Source of the DNA: Spirosoma fluviale
Lineage (GTDB): Bacteria > Bacteroidota > Bacteroidia > Cytophagales > Spirosomataceae
Direction: 5' to 3'
Length of the DNA stretch: 64,000 nucleotides
Assembly (NCBI RefSeq): GCF_900230225.1
Contig: NZ_OCNH01000001.1
Coordinates: forward strand, 2,356,001-2,420,000
Position 1 is the first letter of the stretch, and the number at the start of each line of letters is the position of its first letter. The notes beneath the pieces were generated by a model that was not told the DNA's origin, did no database searches, and was given only the letters and a program-made list of their open reading frames with translations. The position numbers were made by a program, and so were the translations under genes. Positions 51,619 to 62,138 of the stretch are shown piece after piece.

Positions 51619-52432
51619 ACTTACGAACCTTCAACAACGGGTCGTTGCGGCCGTAGCGGGAGTTCCCTTTATTTTATTTATGATCTGGTATGCCGACTGG
51701 ACATTTGCGCTCCTCTTTTGTCTGGTGAGTGCGCTAACCCAGCGTGAATTTTACCGGTTGCTCGGCCTCGACGGCTTCGAACCGCTAACGGCCTACGGGA
51801 CGGTAGTGGGCACCATGATCTGCGTACTGGCTTATTTTATCGAAACGGACCAGATGGGCACGGGTAACTATTTTCTTATTTGCCCGGCATCGTCAATGAT
51901 CTTCCTCATCAAGCTATACAAAAAGAAGGACATGAAGCCCTTCACCAATATTGGCTTTACGTTTCTGGGGATCATCTACGTGGCCATGCCGTTTGCCCTG
52001 CTCATCATTCTGGCGCTTCAGGGAGGCAAGTTTCACCCGATGATCATTACCGGTTGTTTGCTTCTTTTATGGGCAAGCGATATCGGTGCCTATTTCGCCG
52101 GTACTAAATTTGGCCGTCGCAAGCTTTTTGAGCGGGTATCGCCAAAAAAATCCTGGGAAGGCAGCATTGGCGGTGCAGCCGCTGCTGCACTGGTGGCGCT
52201 GGGTCTTACCTTCTGGGCACCCGAGTTACGGCCCTGGCAGTGGTACTGCGTGGGGGGTATCATCGTCGTAACCGGCACGTATGGTGATCTGGTCGAGTCG
52301 TTATTTAAGCGGAGTATTGCCATCAAAGACTCCGGCAGCAGTATTCCCGGCCACGGTGGGTTTCTGGATCGATTCGACGGTTTACTGCTGGCGGCACCTT
52401 TTATCATCACGTTTCTGAAGCTGTTTGCCTGA
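51599..52432 (+). CDS. cdsA: Phosphatidate cytidylyltransferase
   Basis: 277 residues with about eight membrane helices. The CDP-alcohol synthase signature is complete: KDSGSSIPGHGGFLDRFDGL near residue 242, preceded by SPKKSWEGSIGG. It makes CDP-diacylglycerol from phosphatidate and CTP, the branch point of phospholipid synthesis. It overlaps the DUF2007 gene by 20 bp. Confidence 0.96.
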   Translation: MKQRLAKLTNLQQRVVAAVAGVPFILFMIWYADWTFALLFCLVSALTQREFYRLLGLDGFEPLTAYGTVVGTMICVLAYFIETDQMGTGNYFLICPASSMIFLIKLYKKKDMKPFTNIGFTFLGIIYVAMPFALLIILALQGGKFHPMIITGCLLLLWASDIGAYFAGTKFGRRKLFERVSPKKSWEGSIGGAAAAALVALGLTFWAPELRPWQWYCVGGIIVVTGTYGDLVESLFKRSIAIKDSGSSIPGHGGFLDRFDGLLLAAPFIITFLKLFA

Positions 52433-52543
52433 GGTAAGTAAAATTAAAATAACGCCAAAAAGCCTAAAATCTCTTAAAATTCGGGTAACAGAAACCATAA
52501 CCTGCCTTTTCCTCGTTTACTTTGTAGTATGGTTCATTTGTCT

Positions 52544-53272
52544 ATGAAGAAGTCATTGACGTTTTTGGTCTGTCTTCTGGTGCTTTCGGCGCTGGGTGGA
52601 CTCTTTTCCACCGCACAGGCGCAGGGGCAGGAACGGCAAATCACGTTCACTGGCTTTATCACCGGTGGTAAAACGAACGAACCGCTTCCCGGTGCCTATA
52701 TTTATATTCCCAAAGCAGGAAAAGGCGTCTTGTCGGCGCCAAACGGCTATTTTGCGCTGCCGGTATTTCCGGGCGACAGTGTTATTTTCAGCTATGTCGG
52801 TTTCCGGACGCAGTACCATATCATTCCCCGCCGTTTAACTGACCTTACGTACTCGGCGGTTGTAGCGTTGCAGGAAGATGTAAAAACCCTGGCCGAAGTA
52901 AAGGTTTACCCGTATGCTACGGAAGAGTTGTTTAAAGAAGCCTTCGTCAATTTAAAACTCCCCGACGAAAAAGAACGCGAGAATTTAGCCCGCAACACTA
53001 GTCCCGAAGCCATCATGCGGCAGGCGGCTACTATGCCTATGGGCGCTCTGGCCAACCACCAGAATTTCGTGAATCAGCAGTTTTTTGGGCGAGAATCGCT
53101 CCTTGGCCGAAGTGCAACCCCCACGTTTGCCTTTACAAACCCCTTTGCCTGGGCTAACTTTATTCGCTCCGTTAAGCGGGGTGATCTTAAAAATAAAGAA
53201 TGGCGAAGTGAGCTAAATAAAGCCCCGCGCGAAAATATGACGCGGAAAGATATTCTTCAGGACGGTAATTGA
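52544..53272 (+). CDS. Exported CarboxypepD_reg-like domain protein
   Basis: 242 residues from the ATG at 52544. A signal peptide (ending AQAQ, about 27) is followed by one CarboxypepD_reg-like beta-sandwich (ITFTGFITGGKTNEPLPGAY ... VIFSYVGFRTQY, about 35-120) and a basic, helical C-terminus without membrane segments. In Bacteroidota such proteins sit in the periplasm or outer membrane and their role is generally unknown. It is 111 bp after cdsA. Confidence 0.8.
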   Translation: MKKSLTFLVCLLVLSALGGLFSTAQAQGQERQITFTGFITGGKTNEPLPGAYIYIPKAGKGVLSAPNGYFALPVFPGDSVIFSYVGFRTQYHIIPRRLTDLTYSAVVALQEDVKTLAEVKVYPYATEELFKEAFVNLKLPDEKERENLARNTSPEAIMRQAATMPMGALANHQNFVNQQFFGRESLLGRSATPTFAFTNPFAWANFIRSVKRGDLKNKEWRSELNKAPRENMTRKDILQDGN

Positions 53273-53325
53273 GTCCACGATTTGGTACCAGTTGCTCCGC
53301 TTTTTTCTTCTACCGGGTATATCGT

Positions 53326-54105
53326 CTATACCGCCCACGTTTTCAGACTCAGCTGACTTCCGTCGAATACGGCGTAGGTTTTGGCGAATACCCATTCACC
53401 GAGGTTTATGTAGCGGCTCGATGGCGTGACGGCCAGATCGAGCGTCAGGTGGCGGTGGCCAAACACGTAATAATCATGATGAAGTTTGGCTTCGATTTCA
53501 CGGCTGTACAGCATGAGCCATTCCCGGTCTTCGCCCAGAAAATGATCCTCCCCTTTTTCCTGATTACTCATGCGACTCCGGCGCGACCATGCCTGCGCCA
53601 CACCAATGCCCAGGTCGGGGTGTAACCAGCGAAACAGACCACGGGCCAGTTTGCTTTCGAAAACCGTTTTCAGGCGTTTATAAACGAAATCGCCGGGGCC
53701 GAGGCCATCCCCGTGCCCGATGAAAAACTGCTTCCCGTTGATGGCGTACCGACGCGGGTTTCGGTAGACGGGTATGCCCAACTCCTTCGTAAAGTAGTCG
53801 TTCATCCACATATCGTGATTGCCCGTGAAGAGGATAATCCGCGTACCGGCATCCGTTAGTTCGGCCAGCTTTCCCTGCAAGCGGATAAATCCTTTGGGGA
53901 TGGTATGCTTGTATTCGAACCAGAAGTCAAACACATCGCCTACCAGAAAAATCACATCAGCATCGTGTCGGATGGCATCCAGCCAGGCCACCACGGCCCG
54001 TTCCCGGTCGAGGCTTTTCTGGATTGACGGCGTACCGAGGTGAAAATCGGACGCAAAATAAACGTTACGGCCAGGGGCAAGCGAAATGGTTTCGATATCA
54101 GACAT
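53326..54105 (-). CDS. lpxH: UDP-2,3-diacylglucosamine diphosphatase (LpxH-like)
   Basis: 259 residues of the calcineurin-like phosphoesterase fold: metal ligands in ASDFHLG, GDVFDFWFE, GNHDMWM and GHGDGLG, and a final GHRH motif (VFGHRHLTLD). The inserted helical cap with FRWLHPDLG distinguishes LpxH-like proteins. It hydrolyses UDP-2,3-diacylglucosamine to lipid X in lipid A synthesis. It is transcribed alone between two plus-strand genes. Confidence 0.92.
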   Translation of the reverse strand: MSDIETISLAPGRNVYFASDFHLGTPSIQKSLDRERAVVAWLDAIRHDADVIFLVGDVFDFWFEYKHTIPKGFIRLQGKLAELTDAGTRIILFTGNHDMWMNDYFTKELGIPVYRNPRRYAINGKQFFIGHGDGLGPGDFVYKRLKTVFESKLARGLFRWLHPDLGIGVAQAWSRRSRMSNQEKGEDHFLGEDREWLMLYSREIEAKLHHDYYVFGHRHLTLDLAVTPSSRYINLGEWVFAKTYAVFDGSQLSLKTWAV

Positions 54106-54202
54106 GCATACGGGAATTCGACCGTAAAACTACACAACGATTACCGTTCACTCAGTGAACCAGACCGGATGTCGATAAAAAATACATCTTTAAGGCTAAA
54201 AG

Positions 54203-55525
54203 ATGTATCAGCTCTCCCGAACGCTTCTTATCTCAATCTTACTAATTTGGCCAGGTTACGGAGTACAGGCACAAGAGTCGGCAAAGTTGATTGCTGAGCT
54301 GGATTCTATTCATAAAGCTATTCAGAGTACTGCCTGCGCGAACCAACAGGTAATTTCGAACCGGGCCATGAACCTGTACCTGTCCGACAGGATTGGGAGT
54401 TACCTTGCTGATTACAAAGATCTTTCCTTCTACAAAAACTACGTTACGTTTAATACCAGAGAGGGCGTCTTTTCATTGAACCATAATTTCTTTCAGGCAA
54501 CCGGCGTCGATGAACCCGTCAGATCATTTCTTGTTGTAGGCGTCAAAGCCAACGTGATGACCGCCCTGGCGTCGACCTTTACGGACAAACCCTTTACGAA
54601 TGAATTGGGAGCTACCCTAAAAAAGGCATGGATTGCAAAGCCTAAAACCACGATAAACAATTGCCGGGAGAAAAACATAATGGACACAAAGCGGGCATCC
54701 ATGTTAAACCTGCTCAAACGTGAACTACAAAATAAAGAAGCTGACTTCACTAAATCCATAGCCTCACTTAACCAGGACGGCCTTTCGGATGCCGACTTTG
54801 CTCAAATCAAAGTCGAGTTGAACCAAAACTTCTATGTTGGTTTACTGGATGAGTTCTCGCGAAAGTTTGCCACCCTGCAATACCTCGAATTAGCCGAAAC
54901 GGCGCGTTTCAGGCAAATCACTACCCATTGGACAACCCTTAACGCCTATTTACCCATCATCCTTCAGCGCTTTACCGTAGCTCGTTCAAACGCTCAACCG
55001 TTGGAAACGAAAAAATCGTATCCGTTCGAATTAGCGATTACGCATACACGATTCTGGGAGTCAAAAAAAATGGGGAGGTTATTTCTTTCGTTCGAGGGCA
55101 GTGTTTTCCTGAATAATTCCGTTAAGAGCTTTTCACCGGAAGCGATCAGTTATAGCCAGTACAAAAATTCAGGTGGGCTGGATACACTTACCCTGAAACA
55201 GCGGAATACACGCTCACTTTTCGTGGGCGATTACGCGTCATTCCTCACGCCCAGGGCCAAAATTAACGTTGTTTACTACCCGGCCGAATCGCACATCGGC
55301 CTCAGTTCGTCTCTCGAACAAAACATGGGTACCTACCACGCTTTAAACTGGGCCATTGGTATTCCGATTGTGCTGATTGATAAAGTCGGCGCACCAGCGG
55401 CAAATTTCGAGTTTCAGCTTAACTATTCTGACATTACGCATACTTTTCTGTCGGGAAGGACAACGGCTGATCGCCTTAGCGTTAGCCTCACTGTTGCCGT
55501 TCCTTTCAGTAAAATAATTTATTGA
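54203..55525 (+). CDS. Exported protein of unknown function
   Basis: 440 residues with a signal peptide (about 1-23, ending GVQAQ). The middle (about 140-260) is helical with a possible coiled coil (LKRELQNKEADFTKSIASLN). The final 170 residues are strand-rich, with an aromatic penultimate position (KIIY end), so an outer-membrane barrel end is possible. Base composition is a little more AT-rich than its neighbours. No family is recognised. It is 86 bp upstream of a lipoprotein gene on the same strand. Confidence 0.65.
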   Translation: MYQLSRTLLISILLIWPGYGVQAQESAKLIAELDSIHKAIQSTACANQQVISNRAMNLYLSDRIGSYLADYKDLSFYKNYVTFNTREGVFSLNHNFFQATGVDEPVRSFLVVGVKANVMTALASTFTDKPFTNELGATLKKAWIAKPKTTINNCREKNIMDTKRASMLNLLKRELQNKEADFTKSIASLNQDGLSDADFAQIKVELNQNFYVGLLDEFSRKFATLQYLELAETARFRQITTHWTTLNAYLPIILQRFTVARSNAQPLETKKSYPFELAITHTRFWESKKMGRLFLSFEGSVFLNNSVKSFSPEAISYSQYKNSGGLDTLTLKQRNTRSLFVGDYASFLTPRAKINVVYYPAESHIGLSSSLEQNMGTYHALNWAIGIPIVLIDKVGAPAANFEFQLNYSDITHTFLSGRTTADRLSVSLTVAVPFSKIIY

Positions 55526-55583
55526 CAAGCTGGTCTGTACGACAAAAACATCTGTACTACTCATCTGGTATGTAAGAAAACGC

Positions 55584-55591
55584 TAATTTTG
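55584..55591 (+). promoter_or_regulatory. Putative -7 box (TAATTTTG)
   Basis: An exact TAnnTTTG match, 20 bp before the start codon of the lipoprotein gene. There is no TTTG 19-21 bp upstream. Confidence 0.45.
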
Positions 55592-55611
55592 GGCTTTCTC
55601 AAAATCATCCC

Positions 55612-56382
55612 ATGAAAATCAAATCACTGATACTGGCTTTCCCGGTTTTGTGTTTAGCCTGCAGCAGCCCCGCTCCTACTACTGATTCTGCCAATCAAAT
55701 GGATGCCAGCCCGGTACTGGCCAGAAGTGTCGCAGGTGTCAACGCACTATCAACCGATGCTAACTACGACGAACCTTGTAACCTGCTTGGGGAAGAGTAT
55801 GTTCGCCGAACATTCAATTTGGACGAAACAACGAAACTGGAAGAATCGATTGAGCATTCCGGTTGCGGATTTGAGTGGGCAGGCAATAAAGTTCTTGTCT
55901 CGTTTGGTGGTAAGCGTCCCTACTCGTCTACCTATCTGGCCGAGTATACGTTCGACAAACAGTTTCAAGGCAAGCCAGCCATTGCCATGACGGAGCCGAT
56001 TGAAACAGCAAATGACTCGACCACCAGCGGTCCTGAAACCGAAGGAACCAACTCGGAGACTTCAGCGAAAACAACCGTACCGGAAGAAACGAAGCACACC
56101 ACTGCCGATAACCACCCGCAACATGCCGGTGTTACATCCGCAGCACCAGCCCTTACCGGCCATGCGGTAAGCACAGGCCACTTTGAGGCCGTTTCGAATG
56201 TTGGTGACAAAGCCGTTTGGGACGCATCGACGGGTGTTATGCACGTCCTGTACAACAATCACATCATCAACGTAACTGTTGAATCGAAAGATAAGGCTGA
56301 GGTTAAGAAAGAACGCGCGCAGAGTCTGGCCGAGGTTTTAATTGACAAGATCGCCGAAAACGAATACACGAAGCGCTTGTAA
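55612..56382 (+). CDS. Lipoprotein of unknown function
   Basis: 256 residues. The lipobox is LVLCLAC-like (VLCLACSS, cysteine near residue 17). Two folded regions (about 45-120, with NLLGEEYVRRTFNLDE and GCGFEW; and about 195-256, with KAVWDASTGVMHVLYNNHII) are joined by a Ser/Thr/Glu-rich linker (about 130-170). The pattern is like that of DUF3558-type proteins, but I cannot name it. A good terminator follows, so it forms its own transcription unit. Confidence 0.7.
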   Translation: MKIKSLILAFPVLCLACSSPAPTTDSANQMDASPVLARSVAGVNALSTDANYDEPCNLLGEEYVRRTFNLDETTKLEESIEHSGCGFEWAGNKVLVSFGGKRPYSSTYLAEYTFDKQFQGKPAIAMTEPIETANDSTTSGPETEGTNSETSAKTTVPEETKHTTADNHPQHAGVTSAAPALTGHAVSTGHFEAVSNVGDKAVWDASTGVMHVLYNNHIINVTVESKDKAEVKKERAQSLAEVLIDKIAENEYTKRL

Positions 56383-56804
56383 CTCCTGATACCTCCATTG
56401 AAAAGGTAGCTGAATGATTTCAGCTACCTTTTTTTATGCCTAATTGACATAACCGTAATCCCAATAGATAATACATACATACTATACATTTACGCACTCT
56501 ATCCGTCTTAGCCTATATTTTCACTAATTAATTCTTTTAGGACTCTGGTTAAATAACAATAACATATTTACAAATAGGTTTAAGAAAAAATACGCACAAT
56601 AGCCTTAAAATAAGTATACCTTTTATTACATTAGCCAATAAAAAGACGGTTGACATTGTCACTAACTAACTCGTTTTTTACTCCATTGGCAAAAGGTTAA
56701 AAAGCTTATTGTGGTAATAAGAGTACATACTGAGGATATAAGTGTCTAAATCTTGGTAAACTATCTTACTGATCATGAATAGTTTTTAATGAACCGCTAG
56801 GCCA
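56383..56804. other. AT-rich intergenic region upstream of the PAS histidine kinase
   Basis: About 420 bp; after the terminator at 56401-56437 the stretch is very AT-rich with no open frame of note. It presumably contains the kinase promoter; the best candidate, TAGTTTTT at 56780-56787, is a weak match. Confidence 0.45.
56401..56437 (+). terminator. Rho-independent terminator
   Basis: Stem GGTAGCTGA (56405-56413) pairs with TCAGCTACC (56420-56428), extended by an A-T pair inside and A4/T outside, then a T7 run. It ends the lipoprotein transcription unit. Confidence 0.88.
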
Positions 56805-59567
56805 ATGGATTTATCTTTTCTGACTCAAGATCCTATAAATTTGTTCTTTTTTGATCCTGTCTTCGACCGAAAAGGCTGCTTAGTCGACTTAAAGCGTCAT
56901 CGGGTTACTCGCTATCACACTGCAAAAGACACGGTTCCTACGTACCTATCCGACTGGTTAAGGAGTCAACCACCAGCCTTGTTCACATCCTTGCTACAGG
57001 CACTGGAAAAAGGGGCACCCTGCAGTTTGACATACAGCGTGAGTTCCTCAGAAACAGACCAGCTGAACATTACTCCCCTCGATGAAGGCTACCAAGTCCA
57101 GAAAATTTCCAGGACATTGTCCGAGCCGATGCCCGTCTCAGAACTCCACTTCGGAAAAAGTAATCCATCTGTTACCACCAGTATTCCCCATAGTAATGAA
57201 GTCGGTCCAGCCAATCTTCGTGAACGAAATGAGGAGTTAGAAAAACAGGTTATCGAGCAAGCCAGACAGGTTAAATCTTTGTCTATCTGGCAAAATGCAA
57301 TTCTGAATTATACTGGTCAAGCCATCCTGACAACCGATTCGGCGGGTATCATTCAAACAGTAAATCAGGCTTCAGAAACCCTATTGGGCTATTCAGCTCA
57401 GGAGCTTTGCGGTTGGGTTGTTCGCCTGAGATTCGATTTCGATCAGGCTACAAGCCCCGTACTTGAGTTTTGTGCGTACAATCCTGACGAATCCAGCTTT
57501 CCTTTTTTCAAACCGCTGCTGGTTGATCAAAAATCTGTTAAACAGGAATGCATTTTCCTGAACAAACAAGGCACAAAAATCCATTTAACACTAACAGTCA
57601 GTCGATTAGATGATGAAAATGGACTAATCATTGGGTATGTAGGCATTGCCAGTGATGTTTCAGCCCTCAACACGGCCAAAGCCCAGTTGCAAAGCATTAA
57701 CCAACGCCTTCAAGTAGCCACCCAAGCTGCGAATCAGGGAATCTGGGAGTATGATATCAGTAAAGATCTTGTCATCTGGGACGACTACCTGCTGAAACTT
57801 CATGGCCTACCAACCGACACACCGGGCTTCAGCTTCGAGCGTTTTCTGGAACTGATTCATCCCGATGACCGATCTCATTTGCTGCCCCTGGAGCAAACAA
57901 ACTTACAGGAAGACAACGTGGTTGTTTCACATACCAGCCGCAGATTACGAGCGGATGGTGAAGTTTTTTACGTCGAAATCAGCGGGCGGGTGATGCAGGA
58001 CGATCAGGGTAAGCCAAGCCGACTGATGGGCGTTGCCTGGGATGTAACCCCGCGTAAGCTGGCAGACGATACACTCCGGGCCAGTGAACTTCGCTACCGT
58101 TTGTTAGTTGATCACCTGGATACTGTAGTCTTTCAAACAGACTTAACTGGTTGCTGGACTTATCTAAATCCAGCCTGGGAGACCATCACTGGCTTCTCGA
58201 TCGACGAAACAACAGGCGGTTTATTTCTGGACTGGGTTTTACCCAATGATCGGGACACGGCCCGTTTACTGTATGAAGAAGCCCTAATTGGGCGACGTAC
58301 AACGGTTAGACAGGAAGTACGATTCAGTCATAAAGAAGGAGGCTATGGCTGGTTTAGTCTACACGCACAGTTATTAGTAAATGAAAACCATACCCCAACG
58401 GGTTTTACAGGTACTCTGACCGATATTACTGACCGCAAAACGGCTGAAGAGGCAATGCTTGAAAGTAGTGAGCGGTTTCGGGAAATTGCCGAAAATGTCG
58501 ACGAGCTATTCTGGGTTCGGGATGGGGTTAGTAACCGGTTTCTGTACGTTAACCCGGCTTATGAAAAGTTTACGGGACTTACGCTGGAAGACCTAAACGA
58601 AAACCCACTATCATTTTTGGCCCTGATTGTTGAAGAAGATCGCCCACTGGTTCTAAACGCAGTAGTAGAAAACGAATGGAGTACAATTCTCCAGTATCAG
58701 ATTCGTCATGCCGATGGTGGCCTTCGCTGGTTGAAAGCACGCGGATTTGAGGCTACAAATGAGGCAGGAAAAGTAACACGTCGAATTGGTGTAGCAACAG
58801 ATATAACGACCACCATTGAGAAACAGCATCTGTTAGAAGAATCTTTACAAAAAGAGCAAGCGTTAAATGCCTTGAAATCACAGTTTATTGCTACAGCTTC
58901 GCACGAGTTCCGAACGCCACTGACGGCCATCAGTTCCAGCGTCGAATTAATGAGATTCTACGTTGAGCGGGAAGCCAGTAATTCACTAGCACCCCTCATC
59001 AGCAAACATCTGAACACAATTTCCAGTAAGGTTATATCCCTTGATGAATTAATTGGCGATACACTGGCGATCAGTAAACTGGAAGAAGGAAAGATTCAAA
59101 TCAACCTGGAAGATCTAGATATTGCCATACTTTGTTGGGAGTTAGTAAAATCAACATTCAGTGACCGGCAAGACCGTCGACAAGTGGAACTGGAAACAAC
59201 CGGGACACCCACCGTCGTAACGACCGATAAAAAGCTGCTACAACATGTTCTAACGAATCTGTTGAGTAATGCCTTCAAATTTTCTGCTAAAAATCCCCGA
59301 CTAAAAATCAGGTATACGTCTCAGTCGACAATACTGGAGGTTATAGACGAAGGAATCGGCATTCCCAAAGCCGATCTTCCCAACTTGTTTGGTAAATTTT
59401 TCAGAGCGACAAATGCCTCCCAATTTAAGGGAACCGGGCTGGGTTTAGTTATTTGTCAGGAATACCTCAAACTACTGAACGGCGGCCTTAATGTAATAAG
59501 CACTGAAGGTATCGGTACAACCTTTACGGTTACAATACCCTACGCACGCAACCACCCAGATTACTAG
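56805..59567 (+). CDS. Multi-PAS sensor histidine kinase (cytoplasmic)
   Basis: 920 residues with no transmembrane helix. After an N-terminal region of unknown fold (to about 130) and a short coiled coil, there are four PAS/PAC units (about 165-285, 295-415, 420-540, 545-665), each ending in a typical GVAxDVT or ITDRK-like PAC motif. The kinase core follows: HisKA with H700 in SHEFRTPL, N box NLLSNAFKF, G1 DEGIGIP and G2 GTGLGLVI. It should sense cytoplasmic or membrane-permeant signals. No response regulator gene is adjacent, so it is an orphan kinase. Confidence 0.93.
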   Translation: MDLSFLTQDPINLFFFDPVFDRKGCLVDLKRHRVTRYHTAKDTVPTYLSDWLRSQPPALFTSLLQALEKGAPCSLTYSVSSSETDQLNITPLDEGYQVQKISRTLSEPMPVSELHFGKSNPSVTTSIPHSNEVGPANLRERNEELEKQVIEQARQVKSLSIWQNAILNYTGQAILTTDSAGIIQTVNQASETLLGYSAQELCGWVVRLRFDFDQATSPVLEFCAYNPDESSFPFFKPLLVDQKSVKQECIFLNKQGTKIHLTLTVSRLDDENGLIIGYVGIASDVSALNTAKAQLQSINQRLQVATQAANQGIWEYDISKDLVIWDDYLLKLHGLPTDTPGFSFERFLELIHPDDRSHLLPLEQTNLQEDNVVVSHTSRRLRADGEVFYVEISGRVMQDDQGKPSRLMGVAWDVTPRKLADDTLRASELRYRLLVDHLDTVVFQTDLTGCWTYLNPAWETITGFSIDETTGGLFLDWVLPNDRDTARLLYEEALIGRRTTVRQEVRFSHKEGGYGWFSLHAQLLVNENHTPTGFTGTLTDITDRKTAEEAMLESSERFREIAENVDELFWVRDGVSNRFLYVNPAYEKFTGLTLEDLNENPLSFLALIVEEDRPLVLNAVVENEWSTILQYQIRHADGGLRWLKARGFEATNEAGKVTRRIGVATDITTTIEKQHLLEESLQKEQALNALKSQFIATASHEFRTPLTAISSSVELMRFYVEREASNSLAPLISKHLNTISSKVISLDELIGDTLAISKLEEGKIQINLEDLDIAILCWELVKSTFSDRQDRRQVELETTGTPTVVTTDKKLLQHVLTNLLSNAFKFSAKNPRLKIRYTSQSTILEVIDEGIGIPKADLPNLFGKFFRATNASQFKGTGLGLVICQEYLKLLNGGLNVISTEGIGTTFTVTIPYARNHPDY

Positions 59568-59593
59568 CTAATGATGAATAGCTTAACCAAAAA

Positions 59594-59654
59594 AAATCGT
59601 TCAAATGCAGCAGAAACAGCTTATACGCTTCCCGAGTCTGCATTTGAACGATTT
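59594..59654. repeat. 17-bp perfect inverted repeat after the PAS kinase gene
   Basis: Arms 59594-59610 and 59638-59654 are exact reverse complements with a 27-base loop. It lies in the gap between the convergent kinase and bioB genes and could stop transcription, but no long T tract follows on either strand. Confidence 0.75.
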
Positions 59655-59727
59655 CCCTCATTGAATCAATTTCTCTACCTCCGTTAATGAGTTCGCACCA
59701 AGCCAGTTGCTTAACTTACTCCAAAAC

Positions 59728-60720
59728 TTACATTGGAATCTGCTCAAACACTACGGCGGGTTGCGTAGCGTCTTTAAAGGCTTTACGGGGACGGATGTTC
59801 AGGGTCTGGAAGAGCTGCTGGTCGGCATCCTCATTCGGATTTGGCGTTGTGAGGAGTTTATCCCCGGCAAAGATGGAATTGGCTCCTGCGAGAAAGCAAA
59901 GGGCCTGCTCCTCGGTATTCATCCGTACCCGCCCGGCCGAAAGCCGAACCATGGCTTTCGGCATGATGATCCGGGCCGTGGCAATCATCCGGATCATTTC
60001 CCAGACCGACACCCGGGGCTGATCTTCCAGGGGTGTACCCTCTACCGGTACCAGTGCATTAACGGGCACCGATTCGGGGTGTTGTGGCAGGGTTGCCAGT
60101 GTATGCAGCATCCCGATCCGGTCCTGATCCGACTCACCCATGCCGATAATTCCGCCAGAACAAACCGATATACCGGCTTTTCGGGCGTGGCCAAGTGTAT
60201 CCAGGCGATCATCATACGTACGGGTGCTGATAATATCCCCATAGAACTCTTCGCTGGTATCGAGGTTGTGGTTGTACGCGTACAGCCCGGCATCTTTCAG
60301 TTTCTGCGCCTGGGTTTCGGTGAGCATACCGAGGGTGCAGCACACTTCAAGCCCCATTTCATTGACCCCCTGTACCATGTCGAGCACTTTATCGAAGTCG
60401 CTGTTGTCTCGTACTTCGCGCCAGGCAGCGCCCATGCAAAAGCGGGTACTCCCCGTGTCTTTGGCCCGTTGAGCGGCCGTCAGTACCTCGCCCACTTCCA
60501 TCAGTTTATGGACCTTCACCGCCGTATGATACCGTGCAGCCTGTGGGCAATAGGCACAATCTTCGGGACATCCGCCGGTTTTGACCGACAGCAGCGTACA
60601 TACCTGTACTTCCTGCGGATCGTGATGTTGACGGTGAACAGTGGCGGCCCGGTACATCAGGTCCAGAACGGGCGAGTTATAGATTTCGGCAATTTCAGCG
60701 CGAGTCCAATCGGTACGCAT
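59728..60720 (-). CDS. bioB: Biotin synthase
   Basis: 330 residues of the radical-SAM fold with the cluster ligands C51, C55 and C58 in [12 protein letters not shown]. The second-cluster ligands and dethiobiotin-binding YNHNLDT and GGIIGMGE segments are present. It inserts sulfur into dethiobiotin as the last step of biotin synthesis. No other bio genes are nearby. The gene is alone, converging with the PAS kinase gene. Confidence 0.96.
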   Translation of the reverse strand: MRTDWTRAEIAEIYNSPVLDLMYRAATVHRQHHDPQEVQVCTLLSVKTGGCPEDCAYCPQAARYHTAVKVHKLMEVGEVLTAAQRAKDTGSTRFCMGAAWREVRDNSDFDKVLDMVQGVNEMGLEVCCTLGMLTETQAQKLKDAGLYAYNHNLDTSEEFYGDIISTRTYDDRLDTLGHARKAGISVCSGGIIGMGESDQDRIGMLHTLATLPQHPESVPVNALVPVEGTPLEDQPRVSVWEMIRMIATARIIMPKAMVRLSAGRVRMNTEEQALCFLAGANSIFAGDKLLTTPNPNEDADQQLFQTLNIRPRKAFKDATQPAVVFEQIPM

Positions 60721-60831
60721 GGATTTACTTTTTTAATGATAAGCTCCGAAATAAACAGGGAGCAGTGAAACGCGTTAGCCTAATGGCTATGAGTTATCAA
60801 AAATCGCAAATCAAAAGTCAGAAACCAACAA

Positions 60832-62019
60832 TCATTTTAGCCCGAAGACTACTCTCATCAACTTAAACGGCCGAATCAGTAACATATACAGCGCTATGCA
60901 AATAAGCAGCGTGGTCAGACTTACAACCATAAATCCACTGTAAATACCTAATTGTGTACGGGTTAAGACGTAGTACCCAATGAGCACAATAACGGTCTGA
61001 TGTAGGATATAAAAAGGATAAACGGCTTCGTTCAAGTGCGGCAAAATCGGGTGGTTTACGTTCAGATACCGATACCCGTACCCAATCGTGGCCAATACGG
61101 AAAACCACGTGAGCCCAAGCCGATTGAAGCTAAACAGCGTAGTTAGTAGTTTGGAGGCTTCAACGGTATCAGCGCTAAGTAACGACCGGGAGCCATACAT
61201 AATGACTGTACAGATAACCGTAGCCACCACAAAATAACGACGCTGGTCGGTAATAATCTGCCAGAAACTTTTTCGACTGATCAGGATAAAACCCAGCCAG
61301 AAGAGCAGCAGGTTATTCATGAAATACGCCCAGTCATTGATCAGTGCGTGGGTTTCGTGGGGAAAGAATCCGCCAAGCACCACATCGTTAAGCAATAAAA
61401 AGCCAACTAACCAGAGCGCTCCACCAGGCCGGGCCATTAACCGCCCGATGCGGTCAACGAACCATTGCCCCGACTCCCCTTTCAGCCAACGAAACACGGG
61501 AATACTAATCAGCGAATACAAAAACAAGTAACAGACAAACCAAAGGTGATGCCAGCTAAAGGCCCCACCCGTTCCGCCATCTTCGTACGGTTGAAAGTGA
61601 AAGACCTCCGGATAGAACTCGGCATAGCTGCCCGAGAAACGACCCCGAAACAGCCATTCGATGTAAATTTGCGGGGGTACAATCACGAACATGCCGAAAA
61701 CCAGCGGTACAAATAACCGCCGGACGCGCTCACCGGCATAGGAACTATACGCGCGTTTTTTGAGGGCAAAGAAGGCACCGGCACCGGAGATAAAGAACAG
61801 TAACGGCATGCGCCATCGATGCAGCCAACGCATCACGACTTCCATGGGCAGGCTGTGTTCGGCACTTTTAATGTGCCAGTTCCATGAAACATAAATCATA
61901 CCGGTATGGTAGAATAGCAGAGTTACAATGGCGATTACCCGGAGCCAGTCGAGGTCATGGCGTCGGGTAGAAATCGTAGTCGATGAGAGAGTCGGAGCAG
62001 GAAACGAGGTTGGTTGCAT
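60832..62019 (-). CDS. Acyltransferase family membrane protein (acyltransferase 3 / OpgC-like)
   Basis: Start at 62019 (MQPTSFPAPT); the frame is open 24 codons further without a sensible N-terminus. The 395-residue protein has about ten transmembrane helices. The family signature is near the start: DLDWLRVIAIVTLLFYHTGM, with the conserved arginine and histidine. Such enzymes acetylate or succinylate surface glycans or peptidoglycan. It follows the AraC-type regulator gene by 119 bp on the same strand, which may control it; the substrate is unknown. Confidence 0.85.
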   Translation of the reverse strand: MQPTSFPAPTLSSTTISTRRHDLDWLRVIAIVTLLFYHTGMIYVSWNWHIKSAEHSLPMEVVMRWLHRWRMPLLFFISGAGAFFALKKRAYSSYAGERVRRLFVPLVFGMFVIVPPQIYIEWLFRGRFSGSYAEFYPEVFHFQPYEDGGTGGAFSWHHLWFVCYLFLYSLISIPVFRWLKGESGQWFVDRIGRLMARPGGALWLVGFLLLNDVVLGGFFPHETHALINDWAYFMNNLLLFWLGFILISRKSFWQIITDQRRYFVVATVICTVIMYGSRSLLSADTVEASKLLTTLFSFNRLGLTWFSVLATIGYGYRYLNVNHPILPHLNEAVYPFYILHQTVIVLIGYYVLTRTQLGIYSGFMVVSLTTLLICIALYMLLIRPFKLMRVVFGLK

Positions 62020-62138
62020 GGTGTTACGCTTTATGGAGTTGATGCAGCAAAAGTGCGCTCCTAAAGCCCTCAATACCCTATTTCCCGGCAAGTAAGCACT
62101 TCGCGCCTATCGGGATGAATAAAGAACGGCATATTCGG

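Noticed and set aside
59707..60768. 353-codon plus-strand open frame opposite bioB
   Set aside because: It is longer than bioB but has no family-like sequence; the minus strand has the complete radical-SAM cysteine motif. High-GC third positions of bioB create the opposite open frame.
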